Source: Lichina pygmaea
Taxonomy: Eukaryota; Ascomycota; Lichinomycetes; Lichinales; Lichinaceae
Direction of reading: 5' to 3'
Assembly: GCA_963422465.1 (NCBI GenBank)
Contig: OY730170.1
Span: 5,227,815 to 5,291,814, forward strand
DNA: 64,000 nt
The position numbers and the translations under genes were made by a program. Position 1 is the stretch's first letter. Each line of letters begins with the position of its first letter. Positions 47,472 through 60,506 of the stretch are shown piece by piece. A model generated the notes under the pieces. The model worked only from the letters and a program-made list of their open reading frames with translations, made no database searches and was not told the DNA's origin.

Positions 47472-49223
47472 AACGATCCTCGCATACGCTTCGTTGGCGC
47501 TACTGCACCGCCATCTCAGTCGTCCGGCAGCAAGAACAGCTGGCCCTCGCCAACAGAAGCACTGCGGTACGTCGTACGTGCGGAACGTACGAAGTCGGTG
47601 CGCTGGTTCGGGTCGAGATCCGCCCAAGGAGGGGGTGAGCCCCACGAGCCCCTAATCAATACGTACTCACGGTACGTACTGTACGCACGATAAGTACTCG
47701 TACGACGGTGCAGGTCCGGCACGCGGCATCCACACGGTCGACTCGTCGGTTCTCAAAAGGACCCGCCTCCGGGAGGAAGGACGAGGACGGAGGAGGCAGT
47801 CGTTCGGAAAGGCCTGAAATCGAGCTTCAGCACGTACTACGACCGAGGGCACCGTACTTCCAAATAGAAAGAGGCCGAAAGGCAACGGGACTCATCGAGA
47901 TCCGAAGAGCAAACCGGTCGTCCGGTTTCTTTTCGACGGCCAAAGTCTCGCATCGCTCGCCAAGGGGGGGACCGGTCCCGGCCCAGGCCGCCGCGCCGGG
48001 TTCGAGGCCGACGAGAGACATCGTCCGCCACAGTCGGACCGCGGCGAGACGGGCGTGCGGCTTGTACCGTTCAGACCGCCTCGTCGACGGGGGCGCCACT
48101 GCCCATCCGGGGGTCGGGACCTCGCTGCGAGACAGAGTCACAAAAGGAAAGAACAGGCCCGGAGAGCACGGGGGAGCCAAGGGGAAAGAAAGGACGGGCG
48201 GACGGACAGCTCGACGACCAGCACGAGTAGGCTGAGGCCGTTCCGGCCGCGACGGAGCGGGCCCCCGATCGTCGAAAAAGCGAAGAGGGAGCACGGCGGG
48301 AAAAGGCGCAAGCGCCCGTCCTTTCGCGCTCGGACTTGGGCGCGCGCGCGCGCCAGGGCCGGCCGCTGCGCCGTCGAGGGCGCTGTCGTGCTGCCCGCAG
48401 TGCAGTACGCACACCATTCCCGACGGGGACGAGGGGGCTGCTGTGGGTGCCGCGGCATCCCACACCAAGGTGCGTGACGAGGATGCAATGCGACGCGATG
48501 CGGTCGCAATCACAGGGGGTTCGCGCCGTTCTGATGTCGCGGTCGACGTCGCCGTTCGGCCTCGTTCTCCTCCTCCTTCTCTGCTTCGAGAGAGGGAGAA
48601 GGACGCACTTCCCGTGACTGACTGTCGATGCGGCGCATCAACCGTAGGGCTACCCGCCAGACGACTCGGCAAGGAGAGACCAACGAACGAAGTGGCCAAC
48701 CACCGAGCGAGAATCGCCCCCAACTCTGTCTCTCCGATCCCCCGTCAGCAACCCTATACTCCGTACGTACGTTTAGTCGTACGTGCAACGACTAGGCCGC
48801 CCCCCGTCGTCCAGGGTTCGGCTGCCGTACGACATTGTCGGGCCTGAGCTACTCGTGCGAGCGTCATCGTGTTTCACCTTCAGCCTCGGGGGGGGGAGCG
48901 AGACCGGACCAGAGACGATCGGGCGACGGTCGTGGGCGCGCAAAGCTCGAAAACGCCCAACGTCGCGCGGCGCACAGGCGGACTTCTCTCGTCTCCCTAC
49001 AGCACCTCTCTCGCATCTCTCGCACCCGTCGGCGATCCGTGACCTGGCCCGGGTCGTATGCTAACCTTGTACGTACGAACGTGCTGTTACCTGTACGATC
49101 GGATTCTTCTTGTCGTCCGTCTCGACGAGCGGCAACTCTCGAGCCGCTTCATCACGTCGTCGACTGTCGTTGGCATCTCTCTTGGCCTAGTCGGCGCCAG
49201 CAAAAAAAAAAAAAAAAAACCCA

Positions 49224-49263
<40 letters not shown>

Positions 49264-49267
49264 CAAG

Positions 49268-49302
<35 letters not shown>

Positions 49303-49788
49303 CGAGTGTTCGAATACGTCCCGTTGCGAAACCCTTTTCGTTCCTTCTCTCCTTCCTCGACATTGACGCCCACGGTCAAGAGCCGGTCGAACGCGGCATT
49401 ACTTGCGGTACTTCCATCTCGCCCCCGTTTTTCTGCCCGACGCTAAACTGCCGTGGACGTCGACATCGGCCACGTCCACAACGTCCACAACGTCGACCCA
49501 CGCCAGCCACAGTACGTGTGTACCGTACAATAGCTAACGAGGCGCATCCCGCTTGGGCTCCAATCCGGCAAGAGAAAAAAACCGCCCCCCCCCCCCCCCC
49601 CCCGCGACGAGGAGAAAAGAAATCAGCGGGCAAAACATCAAAAAGAAGGGCGAAAATCGATCCCTCGAGGGAAAAGAACATTCCATCGTCGTTGTCATTT
49701 TACCGTTGTTAGTCATCGTCGTCTTGGGCCGCGAGCTAGGCGGTGAGCAGACCGACAAATAAGTCACAACTGCGCCAATCCGTTTGGA

Positions 49789-49835
<47 letters not shown>

Positions 49836-51313
49836 TTCCCGAAGCTTGACAACGCATCAAAGTCTCGGGGCTCCGCTCGCGCTGGGCTCGAACGGTTTTC
49901 CTTCCTCATTCGTCCGCTTCGCTGGCTGCGATCGCAATTCGTCAGGAGGCCATCGCCGCCACTGAAACGAAACCGCGGGGCGTCGATTTTGACGTGCCCT
50001 GACGTCTCCGTCGCCGTCACCGTCGCCGTCACCGTCGCCGTCGTCGTCGTCGTCGCTGTCGTCTCTCTCCTCTCTCTCTCTCTCTCCGCCCTCCACATCC
50101 TCGCCACACAGACGACACGAACGCTTTCGGCCGGGCCCGTCAATTGTCGGTGTCGTCCACACAGGCTCTATCTGGCACGTTGCGCCTGTCGACCCTCGTC
50201 CGGGCGACGATCGGTGCGAGCTTGGCGCTCCTTGTCCCCAAGTCCCGGTCGAGCTTACCGCCAACTTACCTACGTGCGCTTGGGGCCTCTGCTCACCGCG
50301 TCTAACGCCGGGATCCTGTCAGTCAGGCATCGAGCCCCGGGTTGGGCATCGCCCCCTCCCCGGACGCACCGCCTCACCGCGGGCCCTTCGTCCGTCCTGT
50401 CCACTCGTCCACCTCCAAGAAAGGCACAGGGAGCGCGACGAACCCTATCTTCGGTCCGTCGAATGCCGTCGTCGCCGTTCGCAGCCCGAAGGAGAAAGCA
50501 AGCGAAGCGTACCGGCAAGCGATCAAGCGAACGACTAGCCAGGCAGACGGCCAAGAGGGAAAGCCAACCAGGAAGCGTTGCAGGGCGTCGGGCGTCGCAA
50601 GGGCGAAGAACGTCGCCCCACGCCGCGCCTCATCGCGTTTGGCACGTCGAATCTCTGGCGGCCGTCTTCGGTACCCAACTCGGTTGACAACGCATCGTTG
50701 TCGTCGTCGACCTCGTCGCCGCTGTTGACGCCTGTCCGCTAGGCGGCGCCCGCACGGGGAGCTCGGAAAGGGCTCCTTCCACGAACGTCCCGCCGCCGTT
50801 GTCGACTTCAAAAGAGAGCGACGTTTGGCTGTTCGCGTGGCCTCACAGACGAGGGAGACGAAGAAGAAAGAGAAGGAGAAAAAAAACAAAAAGGGAAGAC
50901 GACAAGGGTTTCGGAACCGGCGATAGGATCGAGGGCCTTGTTGGCCGATCGACGTCACCGCGAGGCCCTGTCCTCTTTCACGTCGGCGCTCCGAAGGGAG
51001 AGATTCGGCTATCCCTCGACGATCGAGCTGTGGCAAAGGCCCTCGACCCAGGAGCCGTCGTGACGGCCGCGACAGGCGTCCGCCGCCGCGTGCAACCGCC
51101 CATCTTTGAAGCTCCCTCGAGTCGTCTCGCGACAAGCTAGACGCAGTCTGCCGGGGACGCCGACAGCGGTTGGAGCAGCCAGAAGGAAGACCGATCCGTG
51201 ACGCCTTTTGCGCCGGCGAAGTTGTCGGCCACGTCTTGCGCCGCCCTCACCTGTCCGACCTGGGCCGCTGGGTCGCGATAGGCGTCTCCGGCGACGCCCT
51301 GCCAGCTTCCCCG

Positions 51314-51463
51314 ATGATGAACTACGCCCAGTACCCGCAGCAGTCGGCGCCGCAGCCGGCGCCACCGCAGCCACCTCCACCATCTCAACAGCAGCAACAG
51401 CAGCAGCAACAGCAGCAGCAACAGCAGCAACAGCACCAGCAGCACCAGCAGCACCAGCAGCAT

Positions 51464-51495
<32 letters not shown>

Positions 51496-52033
51496 ACGGC
51501 ACTCGCCGTCGACCCACGCCCACCACCACCCTCACACACATGCTCACTTGCCCTCGGCTTACGCGACGCGACCGCCGAGCACAGGGTCGATCGTGCCTAC
51601 GGTATCCTCGACGCAGCCTCCACAGGCGCAGATGCACGCCCATCATTCGGCCTACAACCAAGGCTCTCCGATCCTGCCCTCGCAGACGCACTCGCTCCAG
51701 CAACAGCATCAGACGCCTTCGGGTCCGATCTCGCATCCGCTGCACGCCCCGATGAACTACGCATCTGCCTATGGCGTTCCGGCGCAAGGCATGCATCCGC
51801 ATCATCATCATCATCATCACCACCATGGCATCTCGCCGACGCAGGTCGCCGCCATGGCCACTGCAGCGGCCTCGGGCCAGCCGTACTATCCGCTACCGAG
51901 CGACGCGCTGTCGGCCGGCCTCGACCACGACGCGAGGGCCTCGCCGCGGATGACGGCCGCCGTGCCCATGAAGAAGGAACCGCGAGCGGCGCGCTCCCCC
52001 CCGTCCGTGACGGCTCAGATGGTCACCGGGGCG

Positions 52034-52067
<34 letters not shown>

Positions 52068-52693
52068 AGATGCACAACGGCCAGCCCTTGGGCCCACCGC
52101 GACGGATGAGCCAGCCGATGCCCGGTTCTGCCGTGTCGGACGGTCAACCGATCAACAGCCATCCGGCGGCGGTGGCGGCCGCCGCCGCCGCCGCTGCAGC
52201 TGCCGCAGGTGCCGGCGTATCCCACCACCATCGCCAACACCACCAGCAGCCACAGCAACATCTTCATCATCATCATCAGCAGCAGCAGCAGCGTCTTCAG
52301 CATCGTCGTCCGTCGGTGCCACAGGCTCCGGGACACGCTGATGCACCGCGAGGATCGATCACGGCGCACATGCCGCAAGCCCCGCCACCGCCACCGCCGG
52401 CCCCTCCGCCACAGGCGCCGCAGCCGCAGCATCACCAGTCCTCTCCCGACATCGTCTCGACCGCGGCGGAGGAGTCGCCGCTCTACGTCAACGCCAAGCA
52501 GTTCCATCGCATCCTGAAGCGACGTGTCGCGCGGCAGCGGCTCGAGGAAGCGCTCCGGCTGACGTCCAAGGTCCGCAAACCGTACCTGCACGAGTCGCGG
52601 CACAACCACGCCATGAACCGCCCGCGCGGGCCCGGCGGTCGCTTCTTGACGGCCGAGGAGGTGGCCGACATGCAGCGGCAGAAACGAGACGGA

Positions 52694-52736
<43 letters not shown>

Positions 52737-52993
52737 ACGGCGGCGACGCTTCGGGCGACAAGGAGAACGCTCAGACTCCGGCCCAGTCCGGCGTGGCGCT
52801 GCGTAGGACGGGGTCGACGGGCAAAAGAAAGGCGTCCGACGACGGGCCCGATCGCAACGAGACGCCGACCAAGAAGACGAAGACCGCTCGAGGCGCGGTC
52901 GCGGTGCAGCAGCCGCAGCAGCCGCAGCCGACGAGGCGCAGCACCAGCACCGAAGACAGCGAGGACGCCGAAGACTACGGCGATGGAGACTAG
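51314..52993 (+). CDS. HAP2: CCAAT-binding factor subunit Hap2/HapB (NF-YA)
   Basis: One exon, 559 residues from ATG at 51314 (first of two adjacent Met codons); the frame is open further upstream, so an earlier start is possible. The conserved NF-YA core is at about residues 385-447: [18 protein letters not shown] (subunit-association helix) and [19 protein letters not shown] with GGRF (CCAAT recognition). The N-terminal half is rich in Gln, His, Pro and Ala with a long CAG/CAA run (about 51388-51500), typical of an activation region. The C-terminal tail holds a poly-Ala run and a basic segment KKTKT that may be a nuclear signal. It partners HAP3/HAP5 (NF-YB/NF-YC) to bind CCAAT boxes controlling respiration, iron and secondary metabolism in fungi. 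Confidence 0.92.
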
Positions 52994-54737
52994 TCGAACG
53001 AGATACCACCAGCACCCCAACAAAATTAGATTCCCTGGATGCGCAAGCAGAGTCCCCCTCGGGGTCTTGTATCCGTGAGCGTCGGGTCACCGGATCATAC
53101 GCAACGGATCCGGCGCCCCGAGGAAGGTCTCGGGATGGGGTTGAAACGAGTCTTTTTTCCCCCAGAGTGTCACCATGTCATATTTCCCTGTCTTGTTTTC
53201 TTCCCTCAGCACCGCGCCACGAGTCACGACAGCGATGAGCGTTTGATCTGTTCGCTTTCTGGTCCATCAAGCCTTGACTTTTGTTGTTCTCCTTTTGTGT
53301 GCCATGCTTCATCGTCCCCATGGCCTTCACTCATCTGCATCATATACCAATTTTTCCATATTCAGCGTGCAGGCGGCATTATCTTGGGCTGGTGGGGCTG
53401 GGCAGGGACCACACCACATGGTACTCTGGTTTTCCTAGTCTGTATCCTTGCATCTTCGCCACCGTCTGCCAACATCTCTGGGTGCTGTTGCAGAGTTGCT
53501 CAGGCTCTGCGGTGCTTATTTCTCGTAGCACCTCTTCCTGATCATCTGCCAACCATCTGTCTGTCTGTCTTTTCGACCTCCATATCACCATCACCGTCAC
53601 ACAATAGTATGAGCACCTGCTCACACCCCAGCAAGATCATCCACCTTCATTTTGGCAAACCTCTCTTCTCTCATCGGCCTTCTGAGTGTATTCAGTCCTG
53701 TCTCGGTGTGATAATCCTCTCTTCCTCTCTCCAACCTCCATCTAGAATCTCTTTCTACATCCTGAGCAATACTGTCGCCATGTGCTGTTTATACATACAT
53801 CCTGAACAGTGCTGTTGCCATGTCCTACTCATGGCAGCACTGGAACACAGTGCCAGAGTGCTGGGCACAAAGGTCTTCATATATAGGTATAAGAGTACTT
53901 CCCTAGTGGTGTGACACAAGTCTGTTTACAGTCCTGTATAAAATCAGTGGTGGATAAGACTTCAGTGTTACAGAGAGCTTGTACTTCTTTCACATTACTT
54001 GTGATCGAGACGACTGGGAGTCTGTAGAGATGTACATGGACTTGTGTCTTGACATTATACAGAAGTACAGTGGGGTGACAACAATCTACACATACTCCCT
54101 GGTCATAGATATCAGATCACTCGGCTCCAGTGATAGTACTGAAAGTGTGATGTAGAAAAAGACTGACTGTTGTCCAGTGGCCAAGTTACTATTGCTAATG
54201 AGCTGTTGTGTTCAGGTACTTTTGACCAGCAGGAGTGGCATAGACTTGTGTCATCTGACTGTACTTCCGTACGTATGGGTACTTTGTGTAGAGTACCATC
54301 TTCCAGCCTATCGACAAGCTAGATTTCCCAAGATGAAAAAGGCCGTATGGGTGCAACAGTTTTGCATCAAGAAGTACTGCTACTTATATACTTCCGCACA
54401 GAGCACCAGTGCGATATGGTCAGGGGTAAGGATTCCCCCTGACCAATCGCAACAGCCCATCAACAAGCCCCGAGACTTGCGCGTGCGTCGATCGCAGAAC
54501 GTCTAATCGGTTCACCAAGCATGAGCGGACTTCACCTTTCAACATCCAACCTCGGCTTCAGTGTGGGATCATGACCACAGGCACTCGCACCACGTCTCTG
54601 GAGTCTCGGAACCAGCGACGCATGCCCCTTGAGCCGCTCGCGGCTGTTGGGTGCCCCGCTGATCCTCCTGCTGGCAGCAGGCTCTCGAAGCAGCCAGTTG
54701 GCCCGATCCAGCTGCCCCGTACAGACCACAGCCCACC
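52994..54737. other. AT-richer intergenic stretch between HAP2 and the kinesin gene
   Basis: No supported gene. From about 53270 to 54400 composition shifts to AT-rich and the phrase 'tacatcctgaRca...tgctgt' occurs twice (about 53757 and 53797). The texture resembles decayed transposon sequence, but I find no TIR, LTR or coding match. Confidence 0.45.
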
Positions 54738-56068
54738 ATGGCGCCACCGGGGGGAGGGAACATCAAGGTCGTGGTGCGCGTGAGGCCGTTCAATGCTAGG
54801 GGTATGTTCTCGTCGTCGTCGTCGTCGTCGTCTCTTTGGTTGGCGGTATGGAGGCAAGGAGCCCTCAGACCCCCGCCCCCTGGTACGCCGTCGACGACCC
54901 CCGGGCCAAGCTGACGGCGCATTATCCGGGGTCCACCAGAAATCGACCGCCGCGCAAAATGTATGGTGCGCATGGAAGGGTCGCAGACTATCCTGACACC
55001 GCCATCATCCTCTGACGATCGAGCGCGTGGATCGACCAAGGCCGGACGCGCCGAGGCTCAGAAGGTCTTTGCGTTCGACAAGAGCTACTGGAGCTTCGAC
55101 GCCAAGGATACGAACTTCGCCGGGCAAGAGCACGTCTTTGCTGACCTGGGCAAGCCGTTGCTCGAGAACGCCTTCCAGGGCTACAACAACTGCATCTTCG
55201 CCTACGGCCAGACCGGCTCCGGCAAGTCCTACTCCATGATGGGTTACCGAGAGGAGGCCGGCGTCATCCCGCGCATCTGCCGCGACATGTTCGACCGCAT
55301 CGCCGGCCTGCAGGCCGACGACACCGTCCGCTGTACCGTCGAGGTGTCGTACGTCGAGATCTACAACGAGCGCGTCCGCGACCTGCTGAACCCGTCCACG
55401 CGAGGCAACCTCAAGGTGCGCGAGCACCCGGCGACGGGGCCCTACGTCGAGGACCTCGCAAAGCTCGTGGTGAGGTCCTTCCACGAGGTGGACGAGCTCA
55501 TGGACGAGGGCAACAAGGCGCGGACCGTCGCGGCCACGAACATGAACGAGACGTCCAGCAGGTCGCATGCCGTCTTCACCCTCACCTTGACCCAGCACCG
55601 ACACGACGTCGAGACGAACATGGGCAACGAGAAGGTCGCCAAGATCAACCTCGTCGACCTTGCCGGCTCGGAGCGCGCCGCGTCGACCGGAGCCAGCGGC
55701 GCGCGGCTCAAGGAGGGTGCCGAGATCAACCGGTCCCTGTCGACCCTGGGCCGGGTCATCGCCGCGCTCGCCGACGTCTCGTCGGGGAAGAGGAAGAACA
55801 TGGCCACGGTCCCGTACCGAGACTCGGTCTTGACCTGGCTGCTCAAGGATTCCATCGGCGGGAACAGCTTGACGGCCATGATCGCGGCAATCTCGCCGGC
55901 AGACATCAACTACGAAGAGACCATGTCGACGCTGCGGTACGCCGACTCGGCCAAGCGTATCAAGAACCACGCCGTCGTCAACGAGGATCCAAACGCGAAG
56001 ATGGTCCGTGAGCTCAAGGAGGAGCTGGCCCAGCTGCGTCTGAAGCTCTCCGGTGGTGTCGACAACCA

Positions 56069-56106
<38 letters not shown>

Positions 56107-56536
56107 CCAATACCAACGGTAAGGCCGCTCCGGCCGCCGACGAGACCTACCCGGCAGGCACGCCCCTCGATCAGCAGGTCGTGTCGATCGTCGGCCCGGA
56201 CGGCACGGTCAAGAAGGTGTCCAAGGCCGAGATCGTCGAGCAGCTCCACCAGTCCGAGAAGCTGTACGAGGAGATCAACCAGACGTGGGAGCAGAAGCTC
56301 CAGCGGACCGAAGAGATCCACAGGGAACGCGAGACCGCGCTCGAGGAGCTCGGCATCAGCATCGAGAAGGGCTTCGTCGGGCTCCACACTCCCAAGAAGA
56401 TGCCGCATCTCGTGAACCTCAGCGACGACCCGCTACTCGCCGAATGCCTGGTGTACAATCTCAAGCCGGGCACGACGATGGTCGGAAACACGTCGACGGC
56501 GGCGGGGGGCGGGGCCGGGGCCGGGGCCGGGGTCGG

Positions 56537-56590
<54 letters not shown>

Positions 56591-57442
56591 CGCCGGCGTG
56601 TCCGAGATTCGGCTAAACGGGTCCAAGATCCTGGCCGAGCACTGCACCTTCGAGAACGTCGACGGCATCGTGTCGGTCGTCCCAAAGGACAACGCCTCGG
56701 TCATGGTCAACGGCCTGCGGATCGACAGGCCGAAGCGGTTGCGCAGCGGGTACCGCGTCATCCTCGGCGACTTCCACATCTTCCGCTTCAACCACCCGCA
56801 AGAAGCTCGCGCCGAGCGCGCCGAGAAGAGCCTGCTGCGGCACTCTATCACCGTCAGCCAGATGGGCTCTCCGTCGCCACGGGCGACGAACGGCAACGGG
56901 AACGGAAACGGAGCCGGGATCGGACACGCGAGGGCTCCGAGCCGGGCGGACTCTGATTTCAGCGGCGACGGCGGCGGCGGCGGCAGCGGTGGTGGCGGCG
57001 AGCGCCAGGCTTCCTGGCCCTCGTCGACCCGGTCCAGCCGAGACTCGGACTGGTCGCTGGCGCGACGGGAGGCGGCGCATGCGCTCCTTGGGCCGGATCA
57101 GAAGGTGACGCATCTCACGGACGACGAACTGGACATGCTCTTCGAAGAGGTGCACCGGGTCCGGGAAGGCCGCAGGGCGCGGCCCGAGAGTAAGTGCGAG
57201 GGGGAGGACGACACCGACTCGCTCAACTCCTTCCCGGTGCGTGAGAAGTACACGTCCCTCGGCACGATCGATGGCTTCTCGATCGACACGGCCATCACCC
57301 TCCCTTCGACGCCGCAGCCGAACGAGGTCGAGGAGCGGCTCCGGCTTGTTCGCGAGGACATGCAGGAGAAGCTGGAACGGCAGAAGGAGGCGTACGAGGA
57401 GAAACTCCGGACCATGGAGGCCGTCAAGGAGCAGGGAAGGGA

Positions 57443-57501
<59 letters not shown>

Positions 57502-60011
57502 GCGACGACGATGACGGCGGCGGCGACGACGATGACGGCGGCGGCGACGCGGCGGAAGAGGGCGTCGGAGATCAGTCTCTGGTCGAGCAAGCGCAAGACG
57601 CGCCGAGTCCCCCGGTAGCCCCCGAGCCGTCCTTGGAGGAGACACTCGCGGCGGAGGCGAGGGCCCGAGAGAGACGAGACGCTCTGGCGCGCTCTGCCGT
57701 CGCGCACTGGCGCCGACGACGATACGTGCACATGGCGGAGATGGTCCTCCAGCAAGCGTCTCTGCTCAAGGAGGCGCAGGTGCTGAGCCGCGAGCTCGGC
57801 AAGCCGCTGGACTTTCAGTTTGCCATCCTCGGTGCGGGCCAGGCCCTGATCTCGTCGTACGACATGATGTTCGAGTCCATCGCCGGCAGCGACAGCGAGG
57901 ACGACGACGATGACGACGACCATCTGCTCGAAATGGCGCCGCGGCCATGCGTCGCCGTGAGGGTGCTCGATCGCGAGCGATCTGCAATCCGCATCTGGTC
58001 CCTCCACCGGCTTCGCAAACGCGTCCGACAGATGCGCAGCATGCGGCAATATCTGAATCGGCCCGAATACGTCAAGCACTTGCGTCTCGCCGACGGCTCG
58101 GCCGAGGCTTATCCGCACCAGTACTCCCTCGTGGGCGACGTCGACGTGCCCCTGGCCGCCGTCTTCCAGCGACGGGTGCGGGACCACACGCTGAGCGTCG
58201 TGTCGCCGTACACGTTCGACGTCGTAGGCGTGCTTCGCCTGTCGCTCGAGCCCTCGGCCGCCCAAGCGCCGCCGTCGACGCTCAAGTTCAACGTCGTCAT
58301 GCACGACCTCGTGGGCTTCGCCGAGCGCGAAGGGACGGACGTCCACGCGCAGCTATCCGTGCCGGGCGTGCCCGACGAAGGCTGCGGCGGCGGTGGCGGC
58401 GCGGCCTCGACGACACGACCGATCGCCGGCTTCGACGAGGGCCCGATCCGGTTCGAGAGCGTGCACGGCATGGGCCTGCCGTCGTCGTCGAGCGCGACGA
58501 CGTCGACGTTGAAGGTGTCGATCTTCGCGCGGGTCACGGGCATGCACATGGACAAGCTGCTCAGCTGGGATGACATTACTCGCTCGAGACAGCCAGCGGC
58601 GGCGCCGAAGACGACGGCGGCGCGGCTCCCCGAGACCGAGTTCTACGCCGAGACACGACACGACGTGTTCGCGCGGATCCAGATCTCGGAGCTGTCCGAC
58701 TCGGGCGAGTACGTGCCCGTCGAGGTCGAGCAGCACAGCGCCACCGACGCTGGCGTGTACCAGCTGCGACAGGGGCTACAGCGACGCATCGTCGTCAGCC
58801 TCACGTACAACTCGGCCGAGGCGACGGAATGGCGAGACGTGTCGGCGCTGCGCGTCGGCCACATCCGGCTCGTCGACGCCGAGGGCAAGGCTCCCGATCT
58901 CGCGTCGCCGACGCCCGAGGTGTCGCTCAAGCTGTGCTCCAAGCCGCAGTGGACGACGCACGCCAACGGCACGAGCCAGGTCGTCGTCGTCGGTCACTGG
59001 GACTCGGGCCTGCACGAATCGCCGCTGCTCGACCGGGTCACGGCGACGGCGTCGTCGTCAACGACGACGCATCGCGTGCGCATGTCGCTGCGCTGGGACA
59101 TTGGTTCGTCCTCGACCTCGACTGACCAGACCCATGCCCGGGCCTCCGAGACGGCGCCGCGCCTGACGCGGCCCATGAGCTTCGACGTCGACGTCGACTG
59201 CCAGGTGCGGCCGCGCTCGCATCCGCAGTCGCGGTCCCGGTCGCGCCTGCTGCTGCTGCAGATGTGGTACCTGACCCGCGTCGTGCGGTCCACGGTCGCG
59301 CTCTTCCAGGTCGTGCTGCGACCGGCGCGGGCCAAGCGCGCCACGGACCTGTGGCGCGTCGACTCCCTCGACCGCTGCTACGTCAACGGCGAGGACCTCC
59401 TCGGCCGCTGGGCGCCCCGGCGCGTCTCGCTCGTCACGGACTACTTGGTCGCCTGCAAGCGTCAACGGCAGTTGCTCGAGACGGAGCGAGCACGGCGGTC
59501 CTTGGCCGGTCGTGCCGGTCGTGCCGGTCGTGCGCTGCCCGTCGGTATCAGCAACGGCTTTCTGTCATTGGCGGCGTCGTCGTCGTTGTCGTCGTCTTCG
59601 GCGGCGTCGACACCACCACGGCCACACTCGCGATCACAGTCCCAGTCACAGTCACAGTCTCATACTCAGTCTCAGTCTCCGTCGCTGTCGTCGTCGTCCG
59701 TGTCGTCGCTGGTCGACTCTACCTCTTCTTCTCCTTCTCCTTCTCCTGCGTCTTCTGTGCCTACTCTCTCGGCGCGCCAGCGCAACCTGCTCAGGACATG
59801 CATCGCGCGGTGGACGGCGCCGCGCAAGGACCCGGCCGAGGTGATCCTCAGCCCCTCGAACACCTGTCCGCCGACGGACGGAGTTCGATCCTCGGCATCA
59901 GCCATTACGCGACCTTTTCATCTCTCCAACTCGCATGCACACTCCGACTTGGACTCCCCCTTCCATTCCAATCCCCAGTCCACCACCGCCACTACCACCA
60001 CCACCACCACC

Positions 60012-60042
<31 letters not shown>

Positions 60043-60506
60043 CGCCAACCACCAACCACACCCCACCCAACAACCCCCGTCTCACGCCCCAAGTCTACGC
60101 CGTGACAAAGAACCCGACGGTCCTGAAGGCAGGCTACCTGCTCTCGCCCGACGCGACGAGCACGCGCTGGACGCGCCGCTACGTCGAGCTGCGCTGGCCG
60201 TACCTGCACGTGCATGCCGTGCCGGACGGCGACGAGCTGCTCGCCGTCGACCTCAGCCACGCGCGCGTCGACCATCGGCCCGCCTTCGAGCGCCTCCTGC
60301 TGCTCCGTCGTCCGCACCTCTTCGCCGTCTACGCCCCGCACAACACCTTTCTCTTCGCCGCCAGGTCAGATCGAGAGGTTGCCGAGTGGGTCTGGGGTAT
60401 AGATCGCGGGTCTGAAGGGGGTGGTGGCGGTGGCGGTGGCGGTAGTTTTGGGAATATATCCGGAGGACATGCTGTTGCTGCTTCCGTAGGAAGCAGGAGG
60501 ACTTGA
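54738..60506 (+). CDS. Kinesin-3 motor (Unc-104/KIF1A-like, UncA)
   Basis: Two exons (54738-54801, 54940-60506) give 1,876 residues. Motor domain: IKVVVRVRPFN at the N-terminus, P-loop GQTGSGKS (about residue 110), switch I NETSSRSHAVF (about 223), switch II DLAGSER (about 260), and TVPYRDSVLTWLLKDSIGGNS (about 310). A neck coil with an Asn run and further coil follow, then an FHA domain (about 577-640; NGSKILAEHCTF, VMVNGLRI), acidic and Gly-rich linkers, the KIF1-type stalk region, the DUF3694-like part, and a C-terminal PH domain (about 1745-1842; KAGYLLSP...RWTRRYVELRWPYLHVH). Kinesin-3 carries endosomes and vesicles along microtubules, with the PH domain binding phosphoinositides. The protein is longer than typical fungal homologues because of Thr, Asp, Gly and Ser runs encoded by triplet repeats. 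Confidence 0.93.

Larger units (their letters stand above)
44496..51313. other. 6.8-kb stretch without a supported gene, upstream of HAP2
   Basis: Open frames are numerous because of GC bias, but none shows recognisable domains. Contents: a 43-bp tandem duplication (45218-45303), GTAC/TACGTA clusters (about 45735-45765, 46265-46300, 47650-47695, 48765-48785), an AGCAC pentamer array (47415-47471), an A run plus ACG and AAC arrays (49201-49300), C run (49585-49602), a GCC array (49795-49832) and CT/GTC-rich tracts (49995-50090). From about 47.7 kb on the GC content rises and stays high to HAP2, compatible with a long HAP2 promoter/5' leader or a non-coding RNA. Confidence 0.5.

Noticed and set aside
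47827-48723. 298-residue open frame on the minus strand in the HAP2-upstream desert
   Set aside because: Overlapping long frames occur on both strands in GC-rich DNA here; the protein is low-complexity with no recognisable motif or plausible exon structure.
49743-50687. 314-residue open frame on the plus strand, Pro/Arg-rich
   Set aside because: Composed of GCC, GTC and CT repeats read as Pro, Val and Ser runs; no conserved domain; competing frames on the other strand.
51208-52341. 377-residue frame overlapping HAP2
   Set aside because: Shadow frame of the repeat-rich HAP2 coding region, which has the clear NF-YA core in its own frame.
53039-53914. 291-residue frame after HAP2
   Set aside because: Runs across AT-rich non-coding sequence, with composition unlike host proteins and no motif.
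55005-56408. 467-residue antisense frame under the kinesin motor
   Set aside because: Mirror of strongly codon-biased kinesin sequence; no independent features.
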